Below are positions 46,111 through 59,480 of a stretch of DNA of 64,000 nucleotides, in pieces. Below the pieces are notes generated by a model, which saw only the letters and a program-made list of their open reading frames with translations, ran no database searches and was not told the DNA's origin. The stretch lies in contig JBBCBC010000034.1 in the NCBI GenBank assembly GCA_037126765.1, positions 18,908,691 to 18,972,690 on the forward strand, read 5' to 3'. Origin of the DNA: Stenogyne calaminthoides (Eukaryota > Streptophyta > Magnoliopsida > Lamiales > Lamiaceae). Numbering within the stretch: the stretch's first letter is position 1; each line of letters begins with the position of its first letter. Made by a program: the position numbers and the translations under genes.

Positions 46111-49030
46111 TACCCTTTGGTTTTAGATTAGAACTTAATGATTGTCATCTAGTTCTTTCTATTTCTTGCAACATGCATTTGTTGCATTATGGATATGATG
46201 TTCTTAATATACAAAATAAAAAACTTAAACTTAGTAATCATGAAAACCCAACTGACTTGTGGTATTGTAGACTTGGTCATGCAAACGAGAAGAGAATTGA
46301 AAGGTTAAGAAAGTTAGACTACTTAACCCCATTCGACTTAGAGCCTTATGGTAATTGTGAATCTTGTCTCAAGGGCAAAGTGATCAACAAACCCTTCTCT
46401 AGAAAAGGGGTTCGTGCAAAAGAATTTCTAGAGTTGATCTACAACGATATTTGTGGACCATTGCCCACTCTAGCTAGGGGTCACTTTGGCTACTTCATTA
46501 TTTTTACTGTAGATTTTTCGAGATACGGATACGTGTATCTTATGAAACACAAATCCTAATCTTTTGAGAAATTCAAAGAGTACAAAGCTGAAGTAGAGAA
46601 GCAACTTGGTAAGAGTATTAACACTCTTCAATCAGATCGAGGAGCTGAATACCTTAGCCATGAATTCATTGATTACTTGAAGTTACATGGAATCCAGTTA
46701 CAATGGACCCCTCCCAGAACACCTGAGATGAATGGTGTATCCGAGAGGAGAAATCAAACCCTGTTAGACATGGTGAGGTCCATGATGAGCTTTTTCAGTC
46801 TTCCAACATTCTTATGGGATACGCGTTATAAACCTCAATTTACATTCTGAATAGGATTCCATCTAAATCGGTTGAGCATACACCATATGGACCATGATTG
46901 TGAAAATGATGCTTACCGATAAGTTGGAATCCAGAGGTGAAAAAGGTTACTTTGTGGGATATCCTAAGGAAACTAAAGGATATTACTTCTATCTACCTGA
47001 GAAATAATCAGTGATTGTTTCTAGGAAGACCAAGTTTCTCGAAGAAGACTATATTTTTAAGGAACAAAGTCGTAATTGATAGAACTTGAAGAAATTCAAG
47101 AATCACAATTTAACAAAGAGACTGATATCTTGTCAAAGCAACATGACAAAGAATCAGTGGGAGCATTCAACAACTTTCACGGTGGGATTCTTTCACTAGG
47201 TGATCGTCTTTCAGCTAGTGGGAGCGTAATTGGAGTATGCTTGCCAGTGCAAGAACCTCCAAGTGGGCTGAATGAGAACAACATAGTTCAAACTCCCGCT
47301 CAAGAGGCATCTAAAAGTGTAGCTCTTGAAGAATCTCCGGACATTGATGAAATCGATGCACCACAAAATTTTCACGATCAGAATGTACAGCCTGCACAAC
47401 CACAGCTCTGTAAGTCAATTAGGAATCGTAATCCGCCCATTAGATACGGTTACCTCATGGAGGAACTCAATAATATGGACATACAGGATAAGGACGATCC
47501 TAATACTTATTCTGAAGCAATATCAGATATTGATTCAGGGAAGTGGCATGAAACCATGAAATCCGAGATGGACTCGATGTACACCAATGAAGTCTGGGAC
47601 TTAGTTGAGTTTCCTAAAGGGGTTAGACCCATATGTTGCAAATGGGTCTTCAAGTGAGAGACTGATGCAAATGGCAAAGTACAAACCTACAAAGCTAGGT
47701 TGGTGGCGAAGGGTAATAGTCAATGCAAAGGCATTGACTATGATGAGACCTTATCACCAGTTGCAAATATCAAGTCCATTCAAATTTTACTTGCGATAGC
47801 AGCACACTATGATTATGAGATTTAGTAGATGGATGTCAAAACAACTTTCCTCAATGGAAACATTGATAAGGAAGTGTTTATGACTTAACCGGAAGGTTTT
47901 ACATCTAAGCCACATTCTAATCTGGTATGCAAGCTAAAGATATCCAGTTATGGGTTGAAGCAAACCTTCTAGGAGTTGGAATATCTAATTTGATGAAGCT
48001 ATCAAGTCCTTTTGACTTCATCAGAAATTCGGAAGATCCTTGCGTTTATTGTAAATGCAGCGGGAAGAATATTGCTTTCATAATCATGTATGTCAATGAC
48101 ATATTGATTTTGGGAAACAATATCCCGTTAATGCAGTCCGTTAAAGATTTGTTGTTAAAGACCTTCACGATGAAGGGTCTTGGTGAAGCCTGCTACATCC
48201 TAGGGATCAAGATCCACAAAGATAGATCCAAGAGGATGTAGGGGCTGTCACAGTCCACCTATGTAGATAAGGTGTTGAAGCGTTTTGCGATGGAGAACTC
48301 TAGGAGAGAATCTATATTGGCAAATCATGGGATAAAGCTATCAAAGAAGGATTGTTCTTCTGTTGAAGCTGATATCAAGCACATGAAAGATGTCCCATAT
48401 GCATATGCAATTGGGTCAATCATGTATGCCATGACTTGCACTAGGCCAAACTGGCCTACGCTATCAACATCACTGGTAGATACCAACAGAATCCGGGCGA
48501 GTCTCACTGGATTGTTGTCAAGACCATTTTGAAGTATCTTAGACGAACTAAAGAATGTTTCCTTGTCTATAATGGACAGTCAGAACTAGTAGCGACTGGT
48601 TAAGCTGACACAAGTTTTCAATCCGACTGTGATGATTATAAATCACAGTCAGGTTACGTTTCACTCTCAATAATGAGGCGGTCAGCTGGAATAGTTCCAA
48701 GCAAAATGACCGCAGATTCAACAATCGAAGTTGAGTACATTGCTGTATAAGAAGCCTCAAGGAGTCTGTCTGAATTTTATAGTTCTTAAGAGAACTAGGG
48801 GTAGTTCCAAGTGCCAGTTGTCTAATAAAGTTGTATTAAGACAACGTTGGTGCGAATGCGCAAGCAAAGGAACCGAGATCAGCAAACAGAAACAAGCATG
48901 TACCTAGACTTATCATTTGATCCTAGAGATCATAAGGATAAGAGAAATGGAATTAAAATATATTCCCACATATTTAATTTGGAAGATCATTTGACCAAGA
49001 CACTGAGTGTTCATGTACACACTAGACATT
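45936..49030 (+). pseudogene. C pol: protease, integrase, reverse transcriptase, RNase H
   Basis: The open part at 45936-46559 contains protease LDTGYGSHIC, the pre-integrase zinc motif LWYCRLGHANEKRIERL with CESCLKGK, and integrase NDICGPL. After a TAA at 46557 the integrase continues with SDRGAEYLSHEF and NGVSERRNQT, so all three D,D,E residues are readable. RT contains EMDSMYTNEVWDLVEFPKG (47570), IIMYVNDILILG (48090), where the catalytic YVDD reads YVND, and LGEACYILGIKIHKDRSKRM. KVLKRFAMEN and SIMYAMTCTRP follow. RNase H remnants (SDCDDYKSQSGYV, ADSTIEVEYIA) extend to about 49000. In-frame stops and the D-to-N change make it inactive. Confidence 0.87.
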
Positions 49031-49067
49031 TGATGGTCTAGGGGCTTAGACATGTAGGTGATTGACT

Positions 49068-49085
49068 CTAGTCCAAGTGGGAGAT
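49068..49085 (+). promoter_or_regulatory. C polypurine tract
   Basis: The purine-rich AAGTGGGAGAT ends immediately before the 3' LTR. GTGGGAGAT upstream of TGTT is typical for plant Ty1/copia elements. Confidence 0.65.
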
Positions 49086-50696
49086 TGTTAGTGTTAGTGT
49101 TAGTGTTAGTGTCCTAGAGACAATCTATTGTAAGGACATAATACTCGATGATATTCAGTTTGATTTAATATTATAGTTCATTTAATATTAATGTATGGCA
49201 ATACACTTGTTTGAATATTATGTTTGATTGTTTGTATTTATTCATGCAAGTGTTCCCATGAGTCATTGTTGTCATTGAGGTTGTGAGAACTCAGACGACT
49301 TAAGCATGATTCTCAAATAGCCCCGATCAAGAATCATCAAGAATGGGATATTGATGATGCAATGGAGATTGGTGTGCGATCTGCATCATACTCTTAGAGA
49401 GTGTAGTAAGATCTCACTTACTACGAGATACTAGGTATCTCATGATGAATGCACAAATACCTTAGAGGGTATTGGTATACCCATCCGAAAAACCGTTTGA
49501 TGTAAGTCCACAATATGTGTCTACTGGTTTTTCGGTTAGTGGGAGCGATGCGATACTCCTTTGACTTGAGGTCAATATGCACGACATGTGTGGAGTGATT
49601 AACTTTGACCATGACCTACGCTTGCACCCATCTATGGGTAGATATGGCTTGGATTGGGTTCATCATGAAGTGCATGTGCGTGGTAGTTGAGCCAAGAATA
49701 AGATTCATTCCTCAATGTGGATTTAGAGAGAATACTCATCTTCTCATCATAATTGGATCAAAGTCATCGGCCGATGCACGTCAACTTAGACTTTGTGGCT
49801 AAGTGTGACATACATGATCAATTAGTGATTAGAGATAATATGATTAAGTTATTTGAATAGACACTTCATCATGTTCAAGACTTAATCGAGTATTCGCGAA
49901 TGAAAGGAGGAAATCGTAATAGCTCATGTTTTAGTTACAGGTAGTTGCACGTTTCTCGCAACGTACCTCATATATTGAGAATGTCTGATTTATTGTTTAG
50001 GGTTCAATTAAGACCGTTAGTTTGACTAATCGCTTGATATATGAGGGCCTATGGGTCACACAACAAGTAATGGTTGTTTACTAATTATAGTTGGTTGATT
50101 AAATGTTAAAATTGATTTAATATTTAATTTATGGAGAATTAATTAATAATGGATTAATTTAGAATTAATTATTATTACTATTTAATTAAATTAGATTTAA
50201 TTAAATAGAATTCCTAATAATAATATATGGAATATTATTATTATAGGATTTGATATACATGGAATCAAATCCGTAGAGATTTGATATACATGGAATTAAA
50301 TCCGTAGAGATTTATATGTGGGAAATAAATCTAAGAGATTTATTTTATTAGGATTTTTCCTAATAAAGGTTAGCTTAAGATTTAAGCTAAGCCTCTCATA
50401 TATATATATGAGCTCTTGGGAATTCATAATACGTGAGTTCATATTTTCTCCATAAAATCCCTAAGTTAGAATTTTCCTAGCAAATTCATCTCGGGGATTC
50501 AACGTTGGCAGATTTGTGCAAGTTAGTAAACGACTGTTACGTGGATACCATAGTTGAGGAATCCGTGTACAAATTGCTGTAAGAATTATGTTTACGTTTA
50601 CTCATATTTAATTATGCAATTAATTGTTCATTGTTGGTGAACTGTTTATTTCCATTGCGCGTGTATTACGTGTTTACGTGCCTCTAAATTCCAACA
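49086..50696 (+). repeat. C 3' LTR
   Basis: The 1611-bp partner of 40671-42343 starts with four TGTTAG hexamers instead of two and ends TTCCAACA. Visible substitutions and indels relative to the 5' LTR imply greater age than A1/A2. Confidence 0.88.
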
Positions 50697-51583
50697 CTGT
50701 ACCCCCTTTGTTCTTGTTTGTTCCGCCCGGCTACGTCTTCTTCACCCAGATTTCTAGGGTTTCCCCCTTGTTGAGGTTTCGCCGCCGCACTACAAATTTC
50801 GACCGCTCTTGACCGGCTGTGCTACGTCGCGTCGCTGAAGGCCGGTGCTAGGCACCATGCCTCGCGTTGCTTGCGGTAGCCCGTGGTCCGATTCGCGATG
50901 ATGTCGTCGTCTCCGGCGCGATTCCGTCTTGGGAAGTTCGTTCACTTTCGATTATTGGTGGTGCACCGCAATTCCTCGATTTTGATTCTCGTTGGCAGAT
51001 ATCGCGGGGCTTGGCGATTTGCCTATCTCGACGACCGCGTTTCAAGGCTGATGCGTCGCCAGTTTGGGAGAGTCGGTGGACGCCGCGCCCGGACTTCGAT
51101 CGTCCTTTGACTTAAGATCCGTTTTGAACGATTTGATCAAAGGGTGCGGCAGCAAGAACCTCGCTTCCACCCTCCTCGTTCGCAATGGCGAGCCACCCGC
51201 ACGCTAGGCGTGATGCCGGCAGCTCGCGTCGGCTCGATGGCCATGTTCCACCGCGTCGCTGATGCTCGATTTCTGCTCCCTTGATGCGTCGAACACTGAA
51301 TCTGGACTATTTTATTTTTGTTCTTATTTCGAGATTCTTGGGTTGATTAGTTTGATTAATTGTGATGAAATTGAAATTTTGGAATTTAGGTTGATTTGGG
51401 TGTTTGGAACTTTCGGATTGGATTCAATTTGGAAGGGTAATGATGTAGGAGGGTTGTTTTGCAAATTTGATTTGAAACAGGCCCTCCCGTGCAAATTTTA
51501 GAAATTGTACCTGAGCCCTCAGAAACGAATAAATTAAAACTAGATTTTGGAATTTTATTCGATTTAATTCTGAAATTAAAATT
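50697..51583 (+). mobile_element. Leader fragment of a second C-type element
   Basis: Directly after the C 3' LTR comes sequence homologous to the C leader. 50697-50760 resembles 42446-42520, and 51290-51570 closely matches 43160-43440, including AACAGGCCCTCCCGTGCAAA versus GACAGGCCCTCCCGTGCAAA. The PBS and about 95 bp are missing, and the copy is cut at 51583 by A2. The middle (50750-51260) is unusually GC-rich. Reading frames there on both strands have no recognisable motif and I do not call a gene. Confidence 0.7.
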
Positions 51584-53579
51584 TGTTGGGAGATGAATTT
51601 AATAAAAGATATATGATTTTGATTAGATCCCAAAACCCCCTGAGTATAACATGCTCATAATGATCTTGATAGTTGAGTCAGGATTCAGTCTTAGAGTATT
51701 CAGGATGTTATCTGCAAAATGTATAGTCAGCAGATATAGTTCGTAATAGTTTCAAGACTCAAGAACTCAAGATGTTTTTCGAAGAAACCAAGTTTCAAAG
51801 ATGAAACCGAAGGTTTCAAGACTCGCAGAAATCGAGATATCAAGACTCAAGAGGTTACCGAGGAACCAAGACTCAAAGACGAAGATTCAAAGCAGTATCA
51901 CCAAGAGAGAAGACTAAGACTCAAGACTCGTAAGACTCAAGACGCAAGATCAAGATCGAGAATTGAAGATCAAGAATATCAAGGCACAAGAATTATCAAG
52001 ACGCAGAATGTATCAATGCTCAAGATAAACTCGAATGTTCCGAGGCAATCAATATATCTATCTCAAGAATGCAACATCGAGAAAAATGTGATTCCTTAGA
52101 AAGTTATATATTGCCAAGACATTCAAATGCGCATAAAAGGAACTAAGTCAAGTGTTGTTAAGGTTATATCAAACTCGAGTTTGTAACCAAAAGAGTCGTT
52201 GAAGGTGTCTACCTTTAATCGGAGACAAAAGTCAAAAAAGAGGAAGACAACATCGTATTCATACCGATTAATCGACAAAGGATGTAAATAAAAAGATGTC
52301 GATGTAAGAAAGTTCCAGATCGCAAAAAGTGAAGACCGGCTACATGAAAGGCTATTGCCTAAAACGTGTTAGGGAGTTTCAAACCCTAAATATAGCCGTT
52401 TTCACACACCATAAGAGGAAACTCACGGGCTATCTCTCCAACGGATAGTTTTCAAGAGTGACCTTGGTGTATGCCTATAAATTTTTGGTGACCTCTACAT
52501 TGTAAGGTAACGGAAATTTATACGCAACTCAAGAGCTCAAACTTATTCTTGCAAAAGTTAAAGCACTAAAAAACCTAGAATTTCCCAAGTGCTTCTATAT
52601 TGAAGAGAGCTCACTATACTAAGCCTAGCTTGATAAGATTTATCCAAAGCTTAGTCGAGATATCCTAACCCTTTGCATTGTGCTTTATTGTAAAGGATAT
52701 CTCATCCTAGTTGAAACCAATCGAGAAACCCCAAACCCTTGAGAAGGTAGTTGGAGTGTGTTTGTTGGTGAGAAGAGTTGTAAAGAGTTAGTAAACTACG
52801 CTGAGTAGTGTAAAAACTCTAGAGGAGAAGTTAGTAAGCTACTGGGTGGGTAGTCAAAGCTTGTTTGTGTTTGAGTAAGTAAACTACGGAGGTAGTCGTA
52901 AAGCTCAAGGTCGGGTTGAGTAAGTAAACCACGGAGTAGTCGTAAAACTCAGGCCGAAGTTGAGTAAGTAAACTACGCGAGGTAGTCGTAAAGCTCATAA
53001 GTGATTAGTGAATTTCTCTCGAGGATCGAGAGAGAGTGGACGAGGAGCTTGAGTCTCTCGAACCACTATAATTGTTGTGTTGTTTATTGCTTTCCTTATC
53101 CGTGGCTTAATTGCATTGACTTGATTTGAAAGCATACTTTTCATCGATATTGATTGGAATCAATCCATGAAGTTGCATGTAATTTAATCACGCCTTAATC
53201 ACTAATTCATAAAGGGAAGGTTTTCAAAGCAAAGCTTAAAATGAGTATAAACTAAAGGGCCAACCATTCCGCACATCTGAGTAGCTAGAACAAATAGTTA
53301 CCAAACTGAACTCTCATCTGAGGATTCAGTAAGTTAGTTATCTGATCCAAGCAACTCAGGATCTCTGACACTCGGGACTCAATTGGGATTATCCGAGGTA
53401 TCCGAAAAGTAGCTCAGATCACCGTCTCAAGAGACTTTGACTCAGACGATCTGCAGGCTTCTTAAAACCTAATCTTCGTGGATTATCGACCCAAGTCGAC
53501 CTCGAAGAAGAAAAAAGTTTTAAAAACACCGAACACGTGTATTCCCCCATACACGTAAGACTCGTTTGCAGGACCAACA
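51584..53579 (+). repeat. A2 5' LTR
   Basis: This 1996-bp LTR matches both A1 LTRs in reverse orientation. It has a TATA box (52476-52482), tandem modules (about 52787-53000) and a damaged U5-end hairpin (53533-53556). 51740-52040 is rich in TCAAGACTCAAGA strings where the best copy has CTGAAGACTCAG-like sequence. Confidence 0.92.
52476..52482 (+). promoter_or_regulatory. TATA box of A2 5' LTR
   Basis: TATAAAT in ATGCCTATAAATTTTTGG, at the position equivalent to the TATA boxes of both A1 LTRs. Confidence 0.55.
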
Positions 53580-53581
53580 AG

Positions 53582-53593
53582 TGGTATCAGAGC
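53582..53593 (+). promoter_or_regulatory. A2 primer-binding site
   Basis: TGGTATCAGAGC two bases after the LTR, complementary to plant initiator tRNA-Met, as in A1. Confidence 0.92.
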
Positions 53594-53712
53594 AGTGGTT
53601 CAACTTGACCACCTGCTGTGTTGACCAAAGTTTTATTTTAAAAAATACTTGTGGTCTATCTGAACTGATCTTATTTGATGAAATTTTTTTCTTTTCAAAA
53701 GATCAGATAAAA

Positions 53713-55350
53713 ATGTCTTCCAAAAAACTTCCCATGTTCTCAGTAGAGAACTATGATCTATGGAGATCGAGAATGCAGCTCATCTCAGATTCCAAACATG
53801 AGCAGATGTGGAGAGTGGTCTCTCAAGGACCATTCAAATTTCATCAGAGAGTGAATCCCAGAGGAACAGAAGATGAGAGAATTGATCCTAGAGCAGAATT
53901 TCCTAAGTCTGATGATCAACTGACTCCTGAGGAGAGAAAGTTAGTCAATCTAGACTACATTGCAAAAGACACACTATACAATACAATTGATGATGGTGTG
54001 ATGGGAATGATCTCTCACTGTAATACTGCTAAAGAGATTTGGGATACACTAGCTGTAATGTGCCAATGCACAGATCATATAAAAGAAAACAAACTTTCAG
54101 TGGCAATTGGAAAGTTTGATAGTTTTGAAATGGATGATGGTGAATCAATAGACAAATTGGAAGTCGATTCACTAAAGATCATGAATGATCTAAATGCACT
54201 TGGAAAGAAATATCCACAGAGAGAAGTTGCATTGAAAATTCTTAGAGGTCTTTCTAAGAAATGGGATATTCATGCAGTGTTGATTGAAAACACCAAGAAC
54301 ATTAATTCAATGCCCTACCAAAAAGTCTTCTCTGAGCTGAAGGCCTATGAATTTGTAATTGATAAGAAATCCAAAAAGGCTGACAGCAAAGATGATTCTT
54401 CATCGAGTAAAAATGTGGCTTTAAAAGCCAAAGATAAAACTCAATAAAACTAGAGAGTTCGAGAACCTCATGCCAAACATCGATGAGCTTTGAGGAAAAG
54501 CTAAGATCGATGGCAAGGAGGTTTGACAGACTTAATAGTAGATTTGGAAAATACAAAAGCTATTACAGAACCACAGTACCAAGAAGAAACCCGAGGACGA
54601 TCAATCAACCGAGAAGAAGAAGGGACGAAAAGTCAAGGATCTTCATCCAAGAGGAAAGACTCCAAGTCCAAAGAAGAAAATGATTAGGATGATGATACCA
54701 ACAAATGTTATAATTGCCGAAGAAAGGTCACTTCCAAAGATGATTGTCCAGATTTGAGTGCTAAGGAGAGAAGAGAAAGGCAAGCTAAAAAGAGACCGTA
54801 AGTTCTCAAGCAAAAAAAGGCCATGGTTGCGTAAGAAGAACACTCGAGGAGGATCTAGCTCTTCAGATGAGATATTCTCGACAAAGTGAAAGTGATGACA
54901 TCCGTCTCGATGGCCATTGAGGAGGTAAACTCTTCTTTTCTCTCGTTGTTGCTCCTACACTAGCACAAGAGTTTTCAAGTTCCATCGAAAAAAAAAACTA
55001 TTTTGACCGATGGATTCTTTTGAGAATGATGAAGGACTATCTTTGTTTTGCAAGGATCGCTAAATAGAACTCAAGAGCGAATAAGGAATCGAAAAGCTAA
55101 AAATCTAAAATGGAAAGACTCTAGCAATATTGAAATCACTTTCAATTAATGGGAGCTATCGATGAATGGATGTTTCGAAAAGTACAACTCTCGAGAGAAA
55201 GAGAAGTTGATAATGTCCCTAATCGAAAAAGCTAGAGAAATCCATCAAGAAATTCAAATTAATCGTAATCGAAGTTCAATGACCTCTCCGAGAAGCATGA
55301 AACTCTACAGAATCATCGGAGGATAGTGCACGTATAGTTAACTCTATTGA
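53713..55350 (+). pseudogene. A2 gag
   Basis: I chose the ATG at 53713 because it is the first after the PBS and matches A1; the frame is open slightly further upstream. The open core to 54447 includes VENYDLWRSRM, NTAKEIWDTLAVMCQ, ALKILRGLSKKWDIHAV and FSELKAYEFVIDKKSKK. After a stop it continues in other frames through RRFDRLNSRFGKYK, a zinc-knuckle region (CYNC..., 54708-54750) and damaged acidic and coiled-coil segments equivalent to the A1 Gag tail. It would form the particle and bind RNA. The end is approximate. Confidence 0.82.
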
Positions 55351-55371
55351 ATAAAGCATCTAATGTAATAG

Positions 55372-58300
55372 ATGAAATTCGGAGAGTTACCAGAGATCTG
55401 TGACTATAAAACTGGATTGGGATACATTTGGGGAACCTCACAAGGTCATCTCAATGTCGCATCAAGTAGCAAGAAAACAATCTTTGTAAAACCAAATGGC
55501 ACCTACACTTCAAATCAAGTAATGCCCAAGGTGTTAGACAAGGGTAAAGGACATATGGTCTCAAGAAACTAAATGATCAAAGTTAGAAAGCCCAAACCTC
55601 AAAGTGAAGGCTAGAAAACCCGAAAGCAAATCCATTGGAAAGTTTCAGTAAGTACTTCAAAGCCTCAAAGCTAAGAATGCAAACCCGAAAAGTCCTCCAC
55701 ATCGAACCATCGAGGAATCCTCGATGAGAAACACTCGCCAGAGACATTCTCAAATCAAGAGACCAAGTCCTCAAAAGATCTTTGAAAGACCCAGATTTTC
55801 AATACAGTGCAACCCGAACCCCACTTGCCTAAGGGTAAAAGGTTACCTAAAACCCGAAGTCATCAAAGATTTAGACCTACCAGACAGAAGCCAAAGCAAA
55901 TGAAATGTAAGGGCTTGAACCAAAGAAGAATTCAAAGGCACATGTTCATGCTAAAGCTAGCACACATACACGTAAAAACGCTAAGGCACCCCAGAGTAGT
56001 AGATGTGTATGTTGATGTTTATGGAAGACAAATTAGCCACTCTAAAGTGATTAGAGTTGTCGTGCAAATTTGGATTTCGAAAGGTACATCTAACCTTGTA
56101 GGACCCTACACAAATTGGGTACCTAAGAATTGATCTGCTTTTTCAGAGGAAAACAAGGGCACCGAATCGACTAAAGATCACATGGCAATCGATGAGCAGA
56201 GATGAAAAAGCTCTCGATATATGGTATCTTGACAAAGGATGTTCAAGACATATGACAGATACAAGAAGATACTCAATTGACTATGTTGAACAAAGAGGCC
56301 CACAGATCACTTTTTGGAGATAACTTCAAGCGGATGAATGAAGGATATGGAACTTTGGAAGTCGACTCAGTTCATATCCATGGTGTTTCATATGTATCTG
56401 GATTGAAGCATAACTTGCTTTCAATTAGCCAATTCTGTGATAAGGGTTTTAATGTTGAGTTCTCTAAGAACTTATATTTTTTTGTGAAAGATGATACATC
56501 ACGTAAAGTATTACCGACCGGTACAAGAAAAAGGAATGTGTATCTTTGTCGATTGAGTTCAACTCCTAAAGATACATGTTTAGTTGCTAAAAGTTCCACA
56601 GATACCAGTTGGTTATGGCATAAAAGAATGAATCACCTAAATTTCAAAAACCTGAACAAGCTTTCAAGATTAGCTCTTGTGAGAGGGTTTCCTAATGAAG
56701 TATTCAGCAAGGAACATATTTGTGATGCGTGCTAGAAAGGAAAACAAATAAAAGCATCATTTAAAAGCAAAGTTGAGGTTTCTATCGAAAAGAATACTTC
56801 GCCATCGTGATATGGATCTTTTTGGTCCTATAACACCAGTAAGCACTAATGGCAGGAAATACACATTGGTAGTAGTTGATGACTACTCAAGATATACTTG
56901 GGTCATATTCTTACTCAGTAAGAAAGAGACTCAGATAAAACTGCCAGAGTTACTGAAAAGGCTCAGTATTGAGAAAAATCTGAGTGTGGTCAAAATCAGA
57001 TCTGACAAAGGAACTGAATTTATAAATCATATCATATCTGATTATTGTGCAGAGAATGGAATTTCACATGAAACATCACCGCAAGGACCCCTCAACAAAA
57101 TGGTGTTTGTGGAAAGAAGGAACAGGACTCGAAAGAAGGTTGCAAGGACAATGATAGCTGAAGCTGATATTCCTAAAAGATTTTTAATAAGTGCCAACAC
57201 TTTGATGCTACTCTCAGAACAGATCCATGCTGACCAAGAGTCAAGGCAAAACACCCTATGAGCTTTGGAATGAAAGGAAGCCTCTTGTTTCTTTCTTTCG
57301 TGTGTTTGGTTGCAAGTGTTTCATACACAATAATGGTAAAGATCAGTTGAAAACATTTGATAGTAAAGTTGATGAAGGAATATTCTTAGGATATTCTGAA
57401 GTCAGTAAAGCTTTCAGAGTTTACAACTGTAGGACTCTTATTGTGGAGGAAACACCTCATGTTGTTTTTTATGAATCTATTTGTGTTCAGAAGAAACAGA
57501 ACATGATGCGATGAATGACTAAGAGGATCACCAGATTAAGCCCGAACCGTAAAGATAAATCATCCATCGAACTCGAAAAAGAAGAAGTCAATCACTATCT
57601 ATGATTGGAGTGACTCAGACTCAGATAAAGAAGTTCGGGATGGAACTCAGGATGGTGAGACTAAGGAAAACCAACACTCCAAAGGTGACCAATCAACGCA
57701 CACCGCAGTTCGGACTCGTGTATGTGATGCCAATGAAGATGTGGTCACAATCGAGGCAAATTTCGAATCTATCAACCAAAGGGGAACAAATGTCTCGACA
57801 ATATTCTCAATAGAATTTCCCGAGGAAGATGATTCCCTTTTCATTTTTCTGTTGTTCCTCGAAGTTTATCGATTTAATCGAACCTAACATTTCAAATGTT
57901 GAGGATACTCATGAAGGGGGAACATCAAGAAGGAAATGGTTAGATAGTCATCCTACAAGTCGATTGTGGGTGATCTAACCGAAGGTGTTAAAAAACAAGA
58001 AGGTTCCATGGTGAGAGTGCACTATTCTCGCCGCTTCCTATCGGAGAAAGAACCCATCGAGATTGGTGAAGCTCTACAAGATTCTCATCGATTATCGCTA
58101 TGAAAGATGAGTAATCAATTCTCAAGGAATGAAGTATGGGAGCTAGTAGATAGACCGAAAAGGCACAATGTCATTGGAACCAAGTGGGTTTTCAAGAATA
58201 AAAGAGATGAAAACAACAACATTGTAAGAAACAAGGCAAGGCTAGTTGCACAAGGTTATTCCCAAGAAGAAGGCTTGGATTATGATGAAACCTTTGCACC

Positions 58301-59480
58301 TTTGCAAGACTAGAAGCCATCGATTGTTTCTTGCATATGCCCCACATGAAGCCACATGATCAAATGGATGTGAATGGAACAACCTCCCCGGTTTCAAACA
58401 GGTTTATGGAACAACCTCCAAGTTTCAATCGAATAAAAGTTTTTGGATGGTCTCTTTGTATGGTCTCAAAAAGCATGGTATGATACTTTTCTCGCTTTCA
58501 TCGACCATGGTTTTGTCAAAGGGATCGCTGATAGAACTATGTTCGGGATAGAGGATTGGGAAGATATCTTACTCCGGGATATATGTTGATGACATCATTT
58601 TTGGATCTCCAAACCATCACCGTGGTGAAAAGCTTTCAAGTTTGAAAGGCAAGTTTGAAATGTCAATGATGGAGAGATGAATTTTTTCTGGTCTTCAAGT
58701 GAAACAATCAAAGGAAGGAATATTCATGGTATGAAAATACACCGAGATCCGATTGCTAAATATGGTTTTACAGATTGCAATGCGATTTAGGATTCCCATG
58801 AATACTAACTACAAGATGGATCGATTCGGGAGGCAAATCAAGAAGATCATTACGATTATAGAGGAATCATTGGATCATTGCTCTGATAGGTAGGATATAA
58901 CATGTTGGGATATGTGCAAGATACCAAGCTAATCCTAAGGCTAGTCACATGGAGGTCGCCAAAAAACCATCTTAAAGGCGTGTGAAAAGGATTATGGTAT
59001 CAACATGATAACCTTGAATTAGGCAAGTTTGAGATGTCGATTATGGAGGTTGGGAGAATGAACTTGTCAATTTCTAGGAAGTAAGTCGATATCTTGGTTG
59101 AAAAGAAATCAACAGACCAAAGGAATATTCATAATACATGGTCGTTATGCAAAATACGTTTTAGATTCTTTCGCTCGCACAACAATTATGGATTATAAAG
59201 TTGTAGCCAATGAAGTACCAATATTTTGTGACAATAATTGCCATTGCTATTTCACAAAATCCGTAACACACGGATGCAAGCATGTGGATATCGACATCAC
59301 TTCATCGAGATCATGTCGAGAAAAAGGACATAAGGATGGAGAAAATTCATCGATATAGGAGAAATGATATCTTGACTAAACCTTTGGCGGAATCAAGATT
59401 TCGTGAACTTCGATTGAATTAGGGATGTTAGAACCAGTGTATAGAGTAAAATCTAAAAAGTTGAAGATTTTCAGATGCAT
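55372..59480 (+). pseudogene. A2 pol: protease, integrase, reverse transcriptase, RNase H
   Basis: Early pieces include VDVYVDVYGRQISHSKVI (about 56000). The protease motif reads LDKGCSRHMT at about 56230, with DSG altered to DKG where A1 has DGG and N1 has DSG. Pre-integrase contains LWHKRMNHLNFKNLNKLSRL and CDAC (56610-56735). Integrase contains DLFGPI, RSDKGTEFINHII and VERRNRT (56812-57130), so D,D,E are readable, then DEGIFLGYSEVSKAFRVYN (57370). RT contains NEVWELVDRPKRHNVIGTKW and YSQEEGLDYDETFAP (58107-58310), then YVDDIIFG (about 58590). RNase H includes PIFCDNN (about 59220). The most distal RT and RNase H are strongly scrambled. Confidence 0.84.

Larger units (their letters stand above)
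40671..50696 (+). mobile_element. C: Ty1/copia retrotransposon with duplicated gag segment
   Basis: LTRs at 40671-42343 and 49086-50696 enclose a PBS, a 2-kb leader, a gag region duplicated in tandem, pol and a PPT. It is unrelated to A1, N1 and N2: pol carries ILGIKIHKDRSKRM and there is no extra ORF after RNase H. Damage here is mostly conventional stops, with normal CAG/CTG content. The flanks CTTAT and CTGTA do not match, and the sequence after the 3' LTR is C-type leader, so the unit looks recombined. Confidence 0.88.

Noticed and set aside
50867..51115. Reading frames on both strands in the GC-rich island
   Set aside because: GC-rich DNA has few chance stops. Translations show no recognisable motif and the homologous leader of C has no matching frame.
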